This document shows, one piece after another, positions 43,039-51,795 of a stretch of 64,000 bases of DNA. The translations under genes were made by a program, and so were the position numbers. The notes under the pieces were generated by a model. That model saw nothing but the letters and a program-made list of their open reading frames with translations. It was not told where the DNA came from and searched no databases. Source of the stretch: an uncultured Bacteroidales bacterium (GTDB lineage: Bacteria > Bacteroidota > Bacteroidia > Bacteroidales > Bacteroidaceae); contig CALGJF010000056.1 in NCBI GenBank assembly GCA_937914945.1, positions 37,911-101,910 of the forward strand, read 5' to 3'. Numbering within the stretch: position 1 is the first letter of the stretch; the number at the start of each line of letters is the position of its first letter.

Positions 43039-44136
43039 ATGAAACATGTTGTTTTTTTAGTTTCCGTAGCTTTTAAGAAACCGGGTGGCGGTGCAAAAGT
43101 TATATTGGAATATGCTAATAGACTGTCGCGCGATGGTGTAAAGGTTACAATGATGTATTCCTCTTCATTATTTTTCAAGGAGGCATCTATGGCACTAAAA
43201 ATACGTATGATATTGCGTTATTGGTACAATCTTATAACAGGACGTTATACTTGTGGAAGTTGGTTTCGTAAAGAGGATGCCGTTGATGAAAAATGGGTGT
43301 GGTCGTTGGAGCAATCATATGCTCCGTGTGCCGATTGTTATATAGCAACCAGCGTGGAAACCGCCTCCTTCCTGGATGCATACAACATCAGTGCCGATAG
43401 AAAATTCTATTTTATTCAGGGCTTTGAAGATTGGGTTCCCGGGTTCGATGCAAAAAAGGTTATAGAAACATATCATTATAATCTCAATAAAATTGTAATA
43501 TCATCTTGGTTGCAAAAGATTGTAGAGCATGAGGGGCTCGCTTGTGTTAAAGTGCCTAATGGCTTTGACTTCAAAGAATTCAAATGTGTGAAATCGAGTA
43601 GCAAGCGAGAGCCTTGCATGGTTGCAATGCTCTACAATACCAATCCGGCCAAGGGTATGGAATATTCGTTTGAGGCTTTGGATATTGTAAAAAAGAGATT
43701 TCCGCAATTACAGGTTAATGTGTTTGGGGTGCATCCTCGCCCTGCCGGTATGCCAGGCTGGTATAATTATTACCAATCCCCCGATAAAGAACGGCTCAAT
43801 TGGATTTATAATAACTCGGCTGTTTATGTGGCAACAAGCATAAATGAGGGGTGGGGGCTCACTGTGGGTGAGGCCATGATATGTGGCTGTGCCGTTGTTT
43901 GCACAAATGCCAAGGGTTTCCTTGAAATGGCCGAAGATGGTAAAAATGCGTTGATTACACCCATAAAAGATGCCGTTGCAACGGCTGATGCTGTAATAAA
44001 GCTTATCGAGGATGAGGCTTTGCGCGAAATGTTGGTTGGCAATGCGTTGCAGTCTGTAAGGGAATATGATATTGAAAAATCATATAAAATGTTTAGAACA
44101 AATATTTTAGATAATGTCGTTCAAGATAATAAGTAA
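43039..44136 (+). CDS. Glycosyltransferase family 4-like protein
   Basis: A 365-residue GT-B-fold glycosyltransferase. The N-terminal domain starts KHVVFLVSVAFKKPGGGAKVILEYANRL, and the C-terminal donor domain holds KVPNGFDFKEF and the retaining E-x7-E region ATSINEGWGLTVGEAMICGCAVVCTNAKG. The ATG at 43039 was chosen over an upstream GTG. It is the only non-initiating glycosyltransferase among the plus-strand exopolysaccharide genes, apart from the initiating transferase. The 3' end overlaps acyltransferase 2. Confidence 0.88.
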   Translation: MKHVVFLVSVAFKKPGGGAKVILEYANRLSRDGVKVTMMYSSSLFFKEASMALKIRMILRYWYNLITGRYTCGSWFRKEDAVDEKWVWSLEQSYAPCADCYIATSVETASFLDAYNISADRKFYFIQGFEDWVPGFDAKKVIETYHYNLNKIVISSWLQKIVEHEGLACVKVPNGFDFKEFKCVKSSSKREPCMVAMLYNTNPAKGMEYSFEALDIVKKRFPQLQVNVFGVHPRPAGMPGWYNYYQSPDKERLNWIYNNSAVYVATSINEGWGLTVGEAMICGCAVVCTNAKGFLEMAEDGKNALITPIKDAVATADAVIKLIEDEALREMLVGNALQSVREYDIEKSYKMFRTNILDNVVQDNK

Positions 44137-44968
44137 AATTTTTAGAGCTGTGAGATATCGATTCTCACATTATATAGTAAGGCCGATATTTTGTCATTGT
44201 TTTAATCCTTTCTATACACTCTATTTTAACTTTATATTTTTTCCATTCAAGCAAGCGGTAAAGATGCCTGCTTTTGTGTATGGTTGGCCTAAACTATTTT
44301 CACAGTTTGGCTCTTTTGAATGTGAGGGTGAATGCCATGTCGGAATGTTGCGTTTGAATGTATCATACAGCGAGGGACCTCAATATTCTGTAGGAAATAC
44401 TGAATTGCTTATTTATGGCAAAGTTATTCTCAAGCAGTTCAAGAATAATGAAAGATGTGAGATTGGTAGCGGGTGTAGAATTAATGTGTTACCTGACGCG
44501 GAAATGGTGATCGGTGGTAATTCAAAAATAGCAAACTCTTGCAATATAACGGTATATAGCAAATTATCGATAGGCACAGTATCGCGTATTGCTCACAGAT
44601 GCCAAATTATAGATAGTAATTATCATTTTATTGCAGATTTTACAAAACGGAGAGTGAAACGCTTGGCAGCACCAATATCAATAGGTGATTATTGCTGGAT
44701 ATGTAATAGTACCACTGTTACAGGCGGTTCGGTTATACCAAATAGAATAATAGTGGGTTCTAATTCTTTGGTAAATAAGGATTTGTCGTCTATTCCTGAA
44801 GGCTCTATTGTAGGTGGTGCGCCGGCTAAATTGATAACCTCGGGTATGTATCGTGTGGAAAATGATGCATTTGAGAGGGAAATTGCCGACTATTTTATTG
44901 CCAATCCCAATGAAACGGTTTTTAATATAGATGAAAATTTAACGAGTGAAATTTGTGATGTTCGTTGA
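44114..44968 (+). CDS. Left-handed beta-helix acyltransferase, second copy
   Basis: A 284-residue hexapeptide-repeat protein. After an N-terminal amphipathic, Phe-rich part (about 1-50, possibly membrane-associated) come beta-helix turns (IGSGCRINVLPDAEMVIGGNSKIANSCNITVYSKLSIGT), a central YHFIADFTKRRVKRLAAPISIGDYCWICNSTTVTGG and the family end SIVGGAPAKLI. This is the acetyl/acyltransferase pattern. It is less like the first copy than the paired flippases or Wzz proteins are to each other. A+T content and codon use here look slightly higher in A/T than in the flanking core genes, as is common for polysaccharide loci. Confidence 0.85.
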   Translation: MSFKIISKIFRAVRYRFSHYIVRPIFCHCFNPFYTLYFNFIFFPFKQAVKMPAFVYGWPKLFSQFGSFECEGECHVGMLRLNVSYSEGPQYSVGNTELLIYGKVILKQFKNNERCEIGSGCRINVLPDAEMVIGGNSKIANSCNITVYSKLSIGTVSRIAHRCQIIDSNYHFIADFTKRRVKRLAAPISIGDYCWICNSTTVTGGSVIPNRIIVGSNSLVNKDLSSIPEGSIVGGAPAKLITSGMYRVENDAFEREIADYFIANPNETVFNIDENLTSEICDVR

Positions 44969-44985
44969 ATGTAATTAGTAGAGTG

Positions 44986-46524
44986 ATGTCCGAAAATCAA
45001 TTAAAGAGTAAGCGTATACTTAAAAATACACTTTTTTTGTATATTAGAATGATTTTCCTCTTGTTTGTAACGTTGTTTACATCAAGAGTCTTGCTGGATA
45101 AATTAGGCTTTGTCGATTACGGAATTTACAATCTGGTTGGTGGCGTTGCGGCGATGTTTGTTTTTTTTAGTTCATCATTGGTTAATGCTACACAGCGTTT
45201 CTTGAATGTTGAGTTAGGGAAAAATGACTTAAATAAAGCCAATGTCATATTTAATCAACATCTCCTCCTGTATATTATTATAGCAGTTATAGTTGTAATC
45301 TTATCTGAAACCTTGGGTGTGTGGTTTGTTCGCAATGAACTGATTCTGCCGGTAGAGCGTATAGATGCCGCTGTATATGTTTTCAGGTTTACAATGTATT
45401 CGTTGGCGTTGTCTTTGGTAGGTATTGCTTTTGATGCAGAGATTATAGCACATGAGGATATGAATGTATATTCATACATTGGTTTATTTGAAGGATTCTC
45501 AAAGCTGCTGATTGTGTATTTGATAAGCGTTACTTCTATAGACCGGCTTGTGGTTTATGCATTCTTGGTGTTGGTAGTTACTATACTAACCCAAACGTTT
45601 TATATGTGCTACTCTTTGAAATCGTATAAGGAGTGTTCTTTACGATGGGTGTATAATAAGGTGGTTATTAAAGAGACATTCTCTTTAGTTGGATGGAACT
45701 TTGTCGGAACCGCTGTATATGCAATAAATGATTCCGGTGTAAATATACTTCTAAATTTATTCTTCGGCCCGATAGTCAATGCGGCACGTGCGATATCTTA
45801 TCAGGTAAATGCAGCAGTAAATAATTTTAGCACCAATTTCTTTGTATCTGTGAGGCCGCAGATAGTTAAATCATATGCAACAGGCGATTTCAATTATTTA
45901 ATGACACTCTTCTGGAGTAGCTCAAAGTATTCATTCTTCTTGTTATGGTTAATATGTTTTCCATTAATGATAAATGTCGATTATATCCTTTATTTGTGGC
46001 AGGGCGAGTTGCCGCAATATACATCGGTCTTTACAATATTGATTTTGGTTTATTCTTTAATAAATGTTTTGAATAATCCTGTTTGGTCTGTTGCTTTGGC
46101 TGTTGGTAAATTGCGCAGATATATTTGCTTGGGCAGTGGGGTGTTCTTAATGATATTTCCGGTAGCCTATATTGCTCTTAAGTTGGGTTTGGAACCATAT
46201 TGGGTGTTTATAATAATGTGTGTTGTAAGAGCTATATATCTGTTTGTGGTTTTGTATATCATAAAAGAGTATATTCCTTTCTCTTTTGGTATGTATTGGC
46301 AAGAGGTTGTATTTCCAATATCAAAGGTGGTTGCGATAAGTTTACTCTTTTCATTCCTTTTTCCTATGGTAAACGGCATTGCCATGCTGTTTGTGTTTGT
46401 ATCAATGCAATTGATTTTGGTGCTTATCCTTATATATATACTTGGTTTGAAGAGTGAAGAACGTGTGAAAATTAGCTCTTTCGTGAAAGAAAAGTTGCAT
46501 AGATATCGTATTTCTAATAAATAA
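44986..46524 (+). CDS. Wzx-like oligosaccharide flippase, second copy
   Basis: A 512-residue MOP-superfamily flippase with 12-14 membrane segments. N-terminal KRILKNTLFLYIRMIFLLFVTLFTSRVLLDKLGFVDYGIYNLVGG and the central RPQIVKSYATGDF match Bacteroidota Wzx proteins. The ATG at 44986 is preferred to a TTG overlapping the previous stop. It is paralogous to the flippase at 40323. A second flippase in one operon suggests either two polymers or one polymer with two lipid-linked intermediates. Confidence 0.9.
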   Translation: MSENQLKSKRILKNTLFLYIRMIFLLFVTLFTSRVLLDKLGFVDYGIYNLVGGVAAMFVFFSSSLVNATQRFLNVELGKNDLNKANVIFNQHLLLYIIIAVIVVILSETLGVWFVRNELILPVERIDAAVYVFRFTMYSLALSLVGIAFDAEIIAHEDMNVYSYIGLFEGFSKLLIVYLISVTSIDRLVVYAFLVLVVTILTQTFYMCYSLKSYKECSLRWVYNKVVIKETFSLVGWNFVGTAVYAINDSGVNILLNLFFGPIVNAARAISYQVNAAVNNFSTNFFVSVRPQIVKSYATGDFNYLMTLFWSSSKYSFFLLWLICFPLMINVDYILYLWQGELPQYTSVFTILILVYSLINVLNNPVWSVALAVGKLRRYICLGSGVFLMIFPVAYIALKLGLEPYWVFIIMCVVRAIYLFVVLYIIKEYIPFSFGMYWQEVVFPISKVVAISLLFSFLFPMVNGIAMLFVFVSMQLILVLILIYILGLKSEERVKISSFVKEKLHRYRISNK

Positions 46525-46538
46525 ACGAATAAGGAGTT

Positions 46539-47576
46539 GTGGGTTTAATTCTATTTATATTGTTTGCTATTCTGTGTGTACTATCATTTATTGAGGAATA
46601 TTTTGATGATAGGACAAAGTTTGCGCTACTATTATTGTTGGGTTTTTTTATGGCTTTGGTTGCCGGATTCCGACCTGCTGATATAGATAACGACTATGCT
46701 GCATATGTCGATATGTATTATCGCAGTTTTAGTATAACTACCGAGCCTACATTCTTGTTTATAGTCTCTTTTGTGCAGTTTGTTTGCGACGATGTGGTGC
46801 TTATGTTCCTTATATATGCCTTATTGGCAATGATTGTGTGTGTAAGGGCTATTCAGAAACTCACTCCGTTATACTTTTTGTCGTTAATGTATTATCTTGC
46901 AACATTCTATTTGTTGCATGGAATGAACCAAATACGAGTGGCTGTGGCTGCGGGGATATTTTTATTGGCATTACCTCATTTGTTCGATGGCAATCGCAAG
47001 AAATATATGTTATATATATTCTTTGCTATTCTCTTTCACTATTCGGCAGCGGCATTGTTGTTCTTGGCGGTGTTTAATGGCAAGCCATTGAAAAAATGGC
47101 AGGTTTATGTGCTTGCCTTGGCTATGCCATTGGCTTATCTTATATATTTTCTTAAGATAAATCTTTTTGTGGCGGTGCCAATACCATACTTCGAGGAAAA
47201 AATAATGGCATACCAGCGTCTGCAAGATAGTGGTGGGCAGTGGGATGAGATTAATGTTTTTAATTTGGTGTTTTTGGCTCGAATTGCAATATTTTATTTC
47301 TTGCTGTGGAAAAACAGGCTTATTACCGAATGTAATAAATATGCGGCGTTATTGATGAAGATAGAGGTGCTGGCGCTTTTTGCATTTGTGTCATTGTATG
47401 TGATACCGGTATTGGCAATACGCTTGAGTGAGTTGCTGGCTGTTGTTGAGATTGTGCTTTTCCCCCTTCTTTTCTATACATTGAAGCCTGCAAGATATGG
47501 GCGCTTGTTGGCTGTGGGTGTCTCTTTCACTCTGTTGCTTATAAATCTCTTTTATAATAAGTATATATTGGTGTAG
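46539..47576 (+). CDS. EpsG family polysaccharide polymerase, second Wzy
   Basis: A 345-residue membrane protein with about 10 hydrophobic segments. Features fit the EpsG family: an early FRPADIDNDYAAYVDMY motif, HGMNQIRVAVAAGIFLLALP and FHYSAAALL. The start is GTG at 46539 with AAGGAG directly upstream (46531-46536), an unusually close ribosome site for this genome; the next in-frame ATG would remove the first membrane segment. It is the last plus-strand gene before a strong bidirectional terminator. Confidence 0.87.
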   Translation: MGLILFILFAILCVLSFIEEYFDDRTKFALLLLLGFFMALVAGFRPADIDNDYAAYVDMYYRSFSITTEPTFLFIVSFVQFVCDDVVLMFLIYALLAMIVCVRAIQKLTPLYFLSLMYYLATFYLLHGMNQIRVAVAAGIFLLALPHLFDGNRKKYMLYIFFAILFHYSAAALLFLAVFNGKPLKKWQVYVLALAMPLAYLIYFLKINLFVAVPIPYFEEKIMAYQRLQDSGGQWDEINVFNLVFLARIAIFYFLLWKNRLITECNKYAALLMKIEVLALFAFVSLYVIPVLAIRLSELLAVVEIVLFPLLFYTLKPARYGRLLAVGVSFTLLLINLFYNKYILV

Positions 47577-47599
47577 ATTGTAAGGGGCTATGGTATTAT

Positions 47600-47642
47600 A
47601 AAAAACAGGTAGGGTTTTCATTGAAAACCCTACCTGTTTTTT
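47600..47642. terminator. Bidirectional terminator between EpsG and convergent GT2
   Basis: AACAGGTAGGGTTTTCA and its exact reverse complement meet almost without a loop, with A runs on the left and T runs on the right. This gives a terminator for both directions. The TAG stop of the minus-strand GT2 gene (47632-47630) lies inside the hairpin. Confidence 0.88.
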
Positions 47643-48460
47643 CTCTCTTCGTATATACTTATAAATTCAATTTCTTTGGGAACATCCTTTTTGTATACGA
47701 TATTTCCTGTAATATACTCAAATATTTTGTATATATACCTAAGCCCCAAGAGTATGAAGTTTGAATGAATCTTATGCGTTTTCAGTGCTTTGTAATGGTC
47801 GCGCATTATTTTTTTGTGGCTCTCGATGCCGGCATTGGAAACACCTCCTGCACGCATTGTTACAAAATCGGTGTTCATATATTTGGTGCGCGCTTTGTTG
47901 ATGTATAGTATGCGTAGCAATAGTTCAAAGTCGGCTGCTACTTTGTATGTGAGGTCAAAGCCGCCGGCCTTCTCATAGCATGCTTTCCTGCAATAGAATG
48001 ATGGGTGTGCAGGCATAAATCCCATGCGCATGATTCCCCTGTTGAAGAGTTTTGAGGAATAATATCTGGTGCATTTATGAAGATCTGTTCCGTGTACGTA
48101 ATGTACATCACCATATACGGCGTCGATATTGGGGTTTTGCAGCTCTTCGTTTACACGCTCCAAAATGGTTGTCGTGGTGTAAAAGTCATCGGAATTCAGT
48201 ATGCCTATAATGTCGCCGGTACTCATATTGAGTCCTTTATTCATGGCATCGTATAATCCCTTATCCTTCTCGCTGATAAGTTTTAACTTTTCTCCAAATG
48301 CAGCAGTATACTCCTTTATGATGTTCAATGTACCATCGGAAGAAGCACCATCTACGATTATGTACTCTATGTCCTTGTGTGTTTGCATGAGTACGCTCTC
48401 TATGGTGTGGCGTATAGTGCCCTCGCTGTTGTATGTTGCTGTTATGATAGTGATTTTCAT
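47630..48460 (-). CDS. Family 2 glycosyltransferase
   Basis: A 276-residue GT2 enzyme of the WcaA-like group: ITIITATYNSEGTIRHTIESVLMQT, IVDGASSDGTLNII, metal-binding NSDD in IGILNSDDFY, and AHPSFYCRKACYEKAGGFD. No membrane segment. It transfers a sugar in the cytoplasm during repeat-unit assembly. It is last in a minus-strand run of three GT2 genes convergent with the exopolysaccharide operon and probably serving it. Confidence 0.9.
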   Translation of the reverse strand: MKITIITATYNSEGTIRHTIESVLMQTHKDIEYIIVDGASSDGTLNIIKEYTAAFGEKLKLISEKDKGLYDAMNKGLNMSTGDIIGILNSDDFYTTTTILERVNEELQNPNIDAVYGDVHYVHGTDLHKCTRYYSSKLFNRGIMRMGFMPAHPSFYCRKACYEKAGGFDLTYKVAADFELLLRILYINKARTKYMNTDFVTMRAGGVSNAGIESHKKIMRDHYKALKTHKIHSNFILLGLRYIYKIFEYITGNIVYKKDVPKEIEFISIYEERKNR

Positions 48461-48485
48461 AGTGTGCGTGCAAATCCGGCTTTGG

Positions 48486-49178
48486 CTATCGTATCAAACT
48501 GTATAGGAACATGTATGTTCTATATTTTATTTGCTCGTATAGCGATAGTCTTGTTTTCTCGGATGTAGATGATGCATTATAATCGTGTCTTCTGTAATGT
48601 ATAAGCGGTTCGTTGCAGAATGCGGTTTTTCCATGTTTCTCGGCAATGAGGCCCAACCAAATATCATGCGATACGATACTTGGCGGGAATGGTAGTGCGT
48701 ATTTGAGCAATTCACGTCGGAATGCCATGCAGCAACCGCAGTACGAGTTGCGCTTTAAGTTGTTGAAATAGCCTTTCTTTGAATTGTGTTGTGTGAAAAA
48801 ATCTATTCCGAAACTTTCGCCCTTGGAGTTTACAAGTATAGAATTGTGGTTGACTATGATGTTTTCTTGCAATAAACTAACACATGTGTTTACTTTATCG
48901 GGCATCCACACATCGTCTTGGTCGCTAAGGAAGATGTAATCTCCTTTTGCTTTGTTCAATGCATTTTCAAAGTTGTGTACATACCCTTTTTGGGTGTTGT
49001 GGAACAATTTGATGCGTTTGTCGGTGGCGTATGAGGCTAAAATGTCAAGTGTGGCATCGGTGCTGCCATCATCGGATACGATGACCTCGTCATTATCCCC
49101 AAGTTGTGATAGGATGGAATCCAGCTGCTCGCGCAGGTAGCGTTCGCCATTATATGTTGCAATGCATACAGAAATCAT
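48486..49178 (-). CDS. Family 2 glycosyltransferase
   Basis: A 230-residue, relatively short GT2 enzyme: SVCIATYNGERYLREQLDSILSQL, IVSDDGSTDATLDI, FLSDQDDVWMPDKV with the D-x-D metal site, and SHDIWLGLIAEKHGK as the acceptor-side loop. This is the rhamnosyltransferase-like (RfbN/RfbF) subgroup, so a deoxyhexose donor is possible but not proved. It starts 2 bp after the stop of the next GT2 gene and ends 25 bp before the WcaA-like one. Confidence 0.9.
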   Translation of the reverse strand: MISVCIATYNGERYLREQLDSILSQLGDNDEVIVSDDGSTDATLDILASYATDKRIKLFHNTQKGYVHNFENALNKAKGDYIFLSDQDDVWMPDKVNTCVSLLQENIIVNHNSILVNSKGESFGIDFFTQHNSKKGYFNNLKRNSYCGCCMAFRRELLKYALPFPPSIVSHDIWLGLIAEKHGKTAFCNEPLIHYRRHDYNASSTSEKTRLSLYEQIKYRTYMFLYSLIR

Positions 49179-49180
49179 TG

Positions 49181-50077
49181 TCAGTCCTTTTTGTATAAAA
49201 CGTAATATTTCAACTTATAGTATATATACTTGAAAATATTTCCATAACCCGCACTTTTTAGCATCTTGTAGTTGGAAATGTTCTCTTTCAATACACTCTT
49301 TAACGACAATAGTCGCTTCATGAAATAGTTTGAACGCAGGTCGTGTGCCCCCAAGGTGTTTTTCCCGTGCTGTCGGTATAATATTGTGGTTTCGGGCAGC
49401 GCAATTACATGGCCCCCGTTTTTTAGAGTGCACAAGAGTATCCACGCATCGTGCATCAGTGTTTTGTCGGAATACTCTGCAGATACGTCCCTGGCGGCTT
49501 TGTTAAATATCATTGTGCAGCCGGTTACAAGATTGTGCCCTGCTTGTTCATCGAATGTGGTCAATAGCGAGGGTGCTATCCTTGACATTTCCCAGAATGA
49601 GGGGGCTATTGTCTGCAAATCGGCATCAACTACCGATAAATCGGTGTGTGCCACCAATGGGGTGTCTGTTCCAAATTCGGCCTCGGCTTGCTTTATGCAA
49701 GCAAAGCTTTTTTCTATTTTTTCGGGCAACCATATATCGTCTTGGTCGCAGAACATATAATATCGGGCATCTACCTGTGCCAATAGCGTCATGAAATTCT
49801 TCATTGCGCCAAGCTTGGTCCGGTTGGGTAGTAGCTTTATTCTTGCATCCTTTGCGGCCTCGGCCAGCAGATACTCTGTTGTTCCATCTGTGGAAAGGTC
49901 GTCTTGAATGTATAGAATCCAATTGGCGTGTGTCTGTGCTTTGAGAGATGCCAACTGTTCGGGAAGAAATTTCATCCCGTTATATACGGCCATCAGTATG
50001 GAAATTCCGTCCTCGTGTGTTGTGCCGGGGGCCGCAGAATGTGTTTTTTCTATGTTTGTGTCAGTTGTTTTTGTCAT
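49181..50077 (-). CDS. Family 2 glycosyltransferase
   Basis: A 298-residue GT2 enzyme of the same subgroup as its neighbour: ISILMAVYNGMKFLPEQLASLKAQT, IQDDLSTDGT, MFCDQDDIWLPEKI and MHDAWILLCTLKNGGHV. The ATG at 50077 (MTKTTDTN) gives a normal N-terminus. The much longer open frame up to 50386 is an antisense artefact across the transposase remnant. First of the three minus-strand GT2 genes; no good promoter box was found just upstream. Confidence 0.9.
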   Translation of the reverse strand: MTKTTDTNIEKTHSAAPGTTHEDGISILMAVYNGMKFLPEQLASLKAQTHANWILYIQDDLSTDGTTEYLLAEAAKDARIKLLPNRTKLGAMKNFMTLLAQVDARYYMFCDQDDIWLPEKIEKSFACIKQAEAEFGTDTPLVAHTDLSVVDADLQTIAPSFWEMSRIAPSLLTTFDEQAGHNLVTGCTMIFNKAARDVSAEYSDKTLMHDAWILLCTLKNGGHVIALPETTILYRQHGKNTLGAHDLRSNYFMKRLLSLKSVLKENISNYKMLKSAGYGNIFKYIYYKLKYYVLYKKD

Positions 50078-50260
50078 AAAGAAATAGCACATGTGTGCAT
50101 ATGTTGCAAAGTTACAACTTATTTTGTAAATGCAAAAGTTTTTAAAATAAAGGTGTAGGCCTTGGGTGCCCGGTTGGGATGCCTCTGTTGCTAACCGGGG
50201 TTGTGTTGTTGGCTTCGAACAGTTCTTGTACGTATATAAATAAGGTGAGCCGGTTTCGTC

Positions 50261-50446
50261 TCGTTCAGCACCATTGCCGGTACTATATATGAACATTATG
50301 ATGAGATATTGAATTACTTTGTAAACCGCTCGACCAATGCTTTTGCGGAAAGTTTCAATGCGAAGATTAAGGCGTTCAGAGCGCAACTAAGAGGTGTTAC
50401 AGATTTGAAGTTTTTCTTCTATAGATTGACTAAACTTTTTGCTTAG
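50261..50446 (+). pseudogene. Transposase 3' remnant (ISL3-like/ISAon1-like group)
   Basis: About 60 codons in frame ending at TAG (50444-50446) encode a typical DDE-transposase C-terminus: IYEHYDEILNYFVNRST, then NAFAESFNAKIKAFRAQLRG and FFFYRLTKLFA. In the family, the Asn/Glu of STNAFAESFNAKIK are near the last catalytic acid. No matching N-terminal region exists upstream (a stop in frame at 50246), so only the end of an insertion sequence survives. It lies about 100 bp from tRNA-Leu. Position 50078-50260 otherwise holds nothing I can identify. Confidence 0.85.
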
Positions 50447-50502
50447 CCCCCAGACTTTGCTGGTGAGCCACTTTTTTGTAGGGCCCGAAATGCATTTTTG
50501 AA

Positions 50503-50539
50503 AAAGAAAACGGAGAGAGTTTTTCAACTTTCTCCGTTT
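50503..50539 (-). terminator. Intrinsic terminator after tRNA-Leu
   Basis: On the minus strand AAACGGAGA and TCTCCGTTT form a 9-bp stem that starts 4 nt after the tRNA 3' end, followed by TCTTTTTC. Confidence 0.75.
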
Positions 50540-50542
50540 CAG

Positions 50543-50624
50543 TACCCAGACCCGGGATCGAACCGGGATGGGTTGCCCCACTGGTGTTTGAGACCAGCGC
50601 GTCTACCGATTCCGCCATCTGGGC
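50543..50624 (-). tRNA. tRNA-Leu (anticodon CAA)
   Basis: An 82-nt cloverleaf on the minus strand: acceptor GCCCAGA with TCTGGGT and discriminator A, a D-arm GGCGGAATCGGTAGACGC, an anticodon loop CTCAAAC between GGT and ACC giving CAA, a long class II variable arm, and a T-arm GGTTCGATCC. CCA is not encoded. Decodes UUG. Confidence 0.95.
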
Positions 50625-50652
50625 AATTGCGTTCCTTTTCGTAATTGCAGTG

Positions 50653-50683
50653 CAAAGGTAATGCTTTTTGTTTACCAAGCAAA
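50653..50683 (-). promoter_or_regulatory. Promoter of tRNA-Leu
   Basis: On the minus strand TTTG (50683-50680), a 19-bp spacer and TACCTTTG (50660-50653) give an exact match to the Bacteroidota promoter consensus. Transcription should start about 20 nt before the mature tRNA. Confidence 0.8.
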
Positions 50684-50720
50684 GAAAAATGCAATTTTTT
50701 TGAAAAAAACTTTTAATTGC

Positions 50721-50751
50721 TTGCCTATCTCGTTGAAAAAAAGTAATTTTG
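50721..50751 (+). promoter_or_regulatory. Promoter of the rplM-rpsI ribosomal operon
   Basis: TTG (50721-50723), a 20-bp spacer and TAATTTTG (50744-50751) match the consensus. The start should be near 50758, about 180 nt before the rplM start codon. It is divergent from the tRNA-Leu promoter, with the two -33 boxes about 38 bp apart. Confidence 0.75.
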
Positions 50752-50757
50752 CAGGCC

Positions 50758-50938
50758 GATTATTATCAGCCCGCCCTGCGGGCAATCGATATCTTAGGTC
50801 TCTGAGTTTGCTTTAGTACGCAATCTAGCCAATTGGTCGGGCAGGCGCGAAGAGGGTATCTGTGGCACCTAATTCCGTGAGGTTCAAGCAGAGAGGTATC
50901 GAGGAAATGGAATTATTAACTATTAAAAAGGAATTAAA
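50758..50938 (+). promoter_or_regulatory. Structured leader of rplM, possible ribosomal-protein autoregulation site
   Basis: About 180 nt without a gene between promoter and rplM. A GCCCGC/GCGGGC hairpin is at its start (about 50770-50785). It continues with a G/C-rich segment containing CACCTAATTCCGTGAGGTT just upstream of an A-rich ribosome entry region. Ribosomal-protein operons are commonly autoregulated through such leaders; this one is inferred from length and structure, not from a recognised family. Confidence 0.4.
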
Positions 50939-51400
50939 GTGGATACTTTAAGCTACAAAACAATTTCAGTAAACAAGGCAACTGCCCAGAAAGAGTGGGT
51001 TGTTGTTGATGCAACAGACCAGGTAATTGGTCGTCTTGGTACAAAGGTAGCCAAGCTTTTGAGGGGTAAATACAAACCCAGCTTTACTCCCAATGTAGAT
51101 TGCGGCGATAATGTAATTATCATCAACGCAAGCAAAGTAAAAATGACAGGTAACAAGTGGACAGACCGCGTGTATCTTCGCTTCTCGGGTTATCCCGGTG
51201 GTCAGAAATCTTTCAGCCCCGCTGATGTGGCTAAAGGTTACAAGGGCTACGAGCGTCTTGTTAAGCACGTTGTAAGAGGTATGCTCCCCAAGAATCGTCT
51301 TGGCAACCACTTGTTGAACAACCTCTATATTTACGAGGGTCCCGAGCACAACCACGCTGCTCAGTCTCCCAAAACAATCGATATTAACTCTTATAAATAA
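50939..51400 (+). CDS. rplM: 50S ribosomal protein L13
   Basis: A 153-residue L13: MDTLSYKTISVNKATAQKEWVVVDATDQVIGRLGTKVAKLLRGK, FTPNVDCGDNVIIINA, GMLPKNRLG and LYIYEGPEHNHAAQ match the Bacteroidota protein throughout. The start is GTG at 50939; no in-frame ATG gives the conserved MDTLSYKT start. It is followed after 8 bp by rpsI, the universal partner. Confidence 0.97.
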   Translation: MDTLSYKTISVNKATAQKEWVVVDATDQVIGRLGTKVAKLLRGKYKPSFTPNVDCGDNVIIINASKVKMTGNKWTDRVYLRFSGYPGGQKSFSPADVAKGYKGYERLVKHVVRGMLPKNRLGNHLLNNLYIYEGPEHNHAAQSPKTIDINSYK

Positions 51401-51408
51401 TACAGCAG

Positions 51409-51795
51409 ATGGAAATGGTAAATGCATTAGGCAGACGTAAAAGCGCAGTTGCCCGTATTTTCGTTACTGAAGGTACCGGAAAAATTACTATCAACAATAA
51501 GGATCTGCAGGTATATTTCCCCTCAAGCATTCTTCAGTATGTTGTAAAACAGCCTCTGATGACCTTGGATGCAGTGGAGAAATATGATATCAAAGTAAAC
51601 CTTGACGGTGGCGGTTACACAGGTCAGTCTCAGGCATTGCGTCTTGCAATTGCTCGTGCTCTTGTAAAGATTAACGCCGATGACAAGAAGGCTTTGCGTG
51701 CCGAAGGATTCCTCACTCGCGATGCTCGTGAGGTTGAGCGTAAGAAACCCGGTCAGCCCAAGGCTCGTCGTAGATTCCAGTTCAGTAAACGTTAA
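51409..51795 (+). CDS. rpsI: 30S ribosomal protein S9
   Basis: A 128-residue S9 with the conserved start NALGRRKSAVARIFVTEGTGKITINN and the C-terminal tail KARRRFQFSKR, whose Lys/Arg end contacts the P-site tRNA. Length normal. It lies 8 bp after rplM; rpsB follows after a 128-bp structured gap. Confidence 0.97.
   Translation: MEMVNALGRRKSAVARIFVTEGTGKITINNKDLQVYFPSSILQYVVKQPLMTLDAVEKYDIKVNLDGGGYTGQSQALRLAIARALVKINADDKKALRAEGFLTRDAREVERKKPGQPKARRRFQFSKR

Noticed and set aside
50077..50386. N-terminal extension of the GT2 gene to 401 residues
   Set aside because: The extra 103 residues are antisense to a transposase remnant, and the GT2 domain starts normally from the ATG at 50077.
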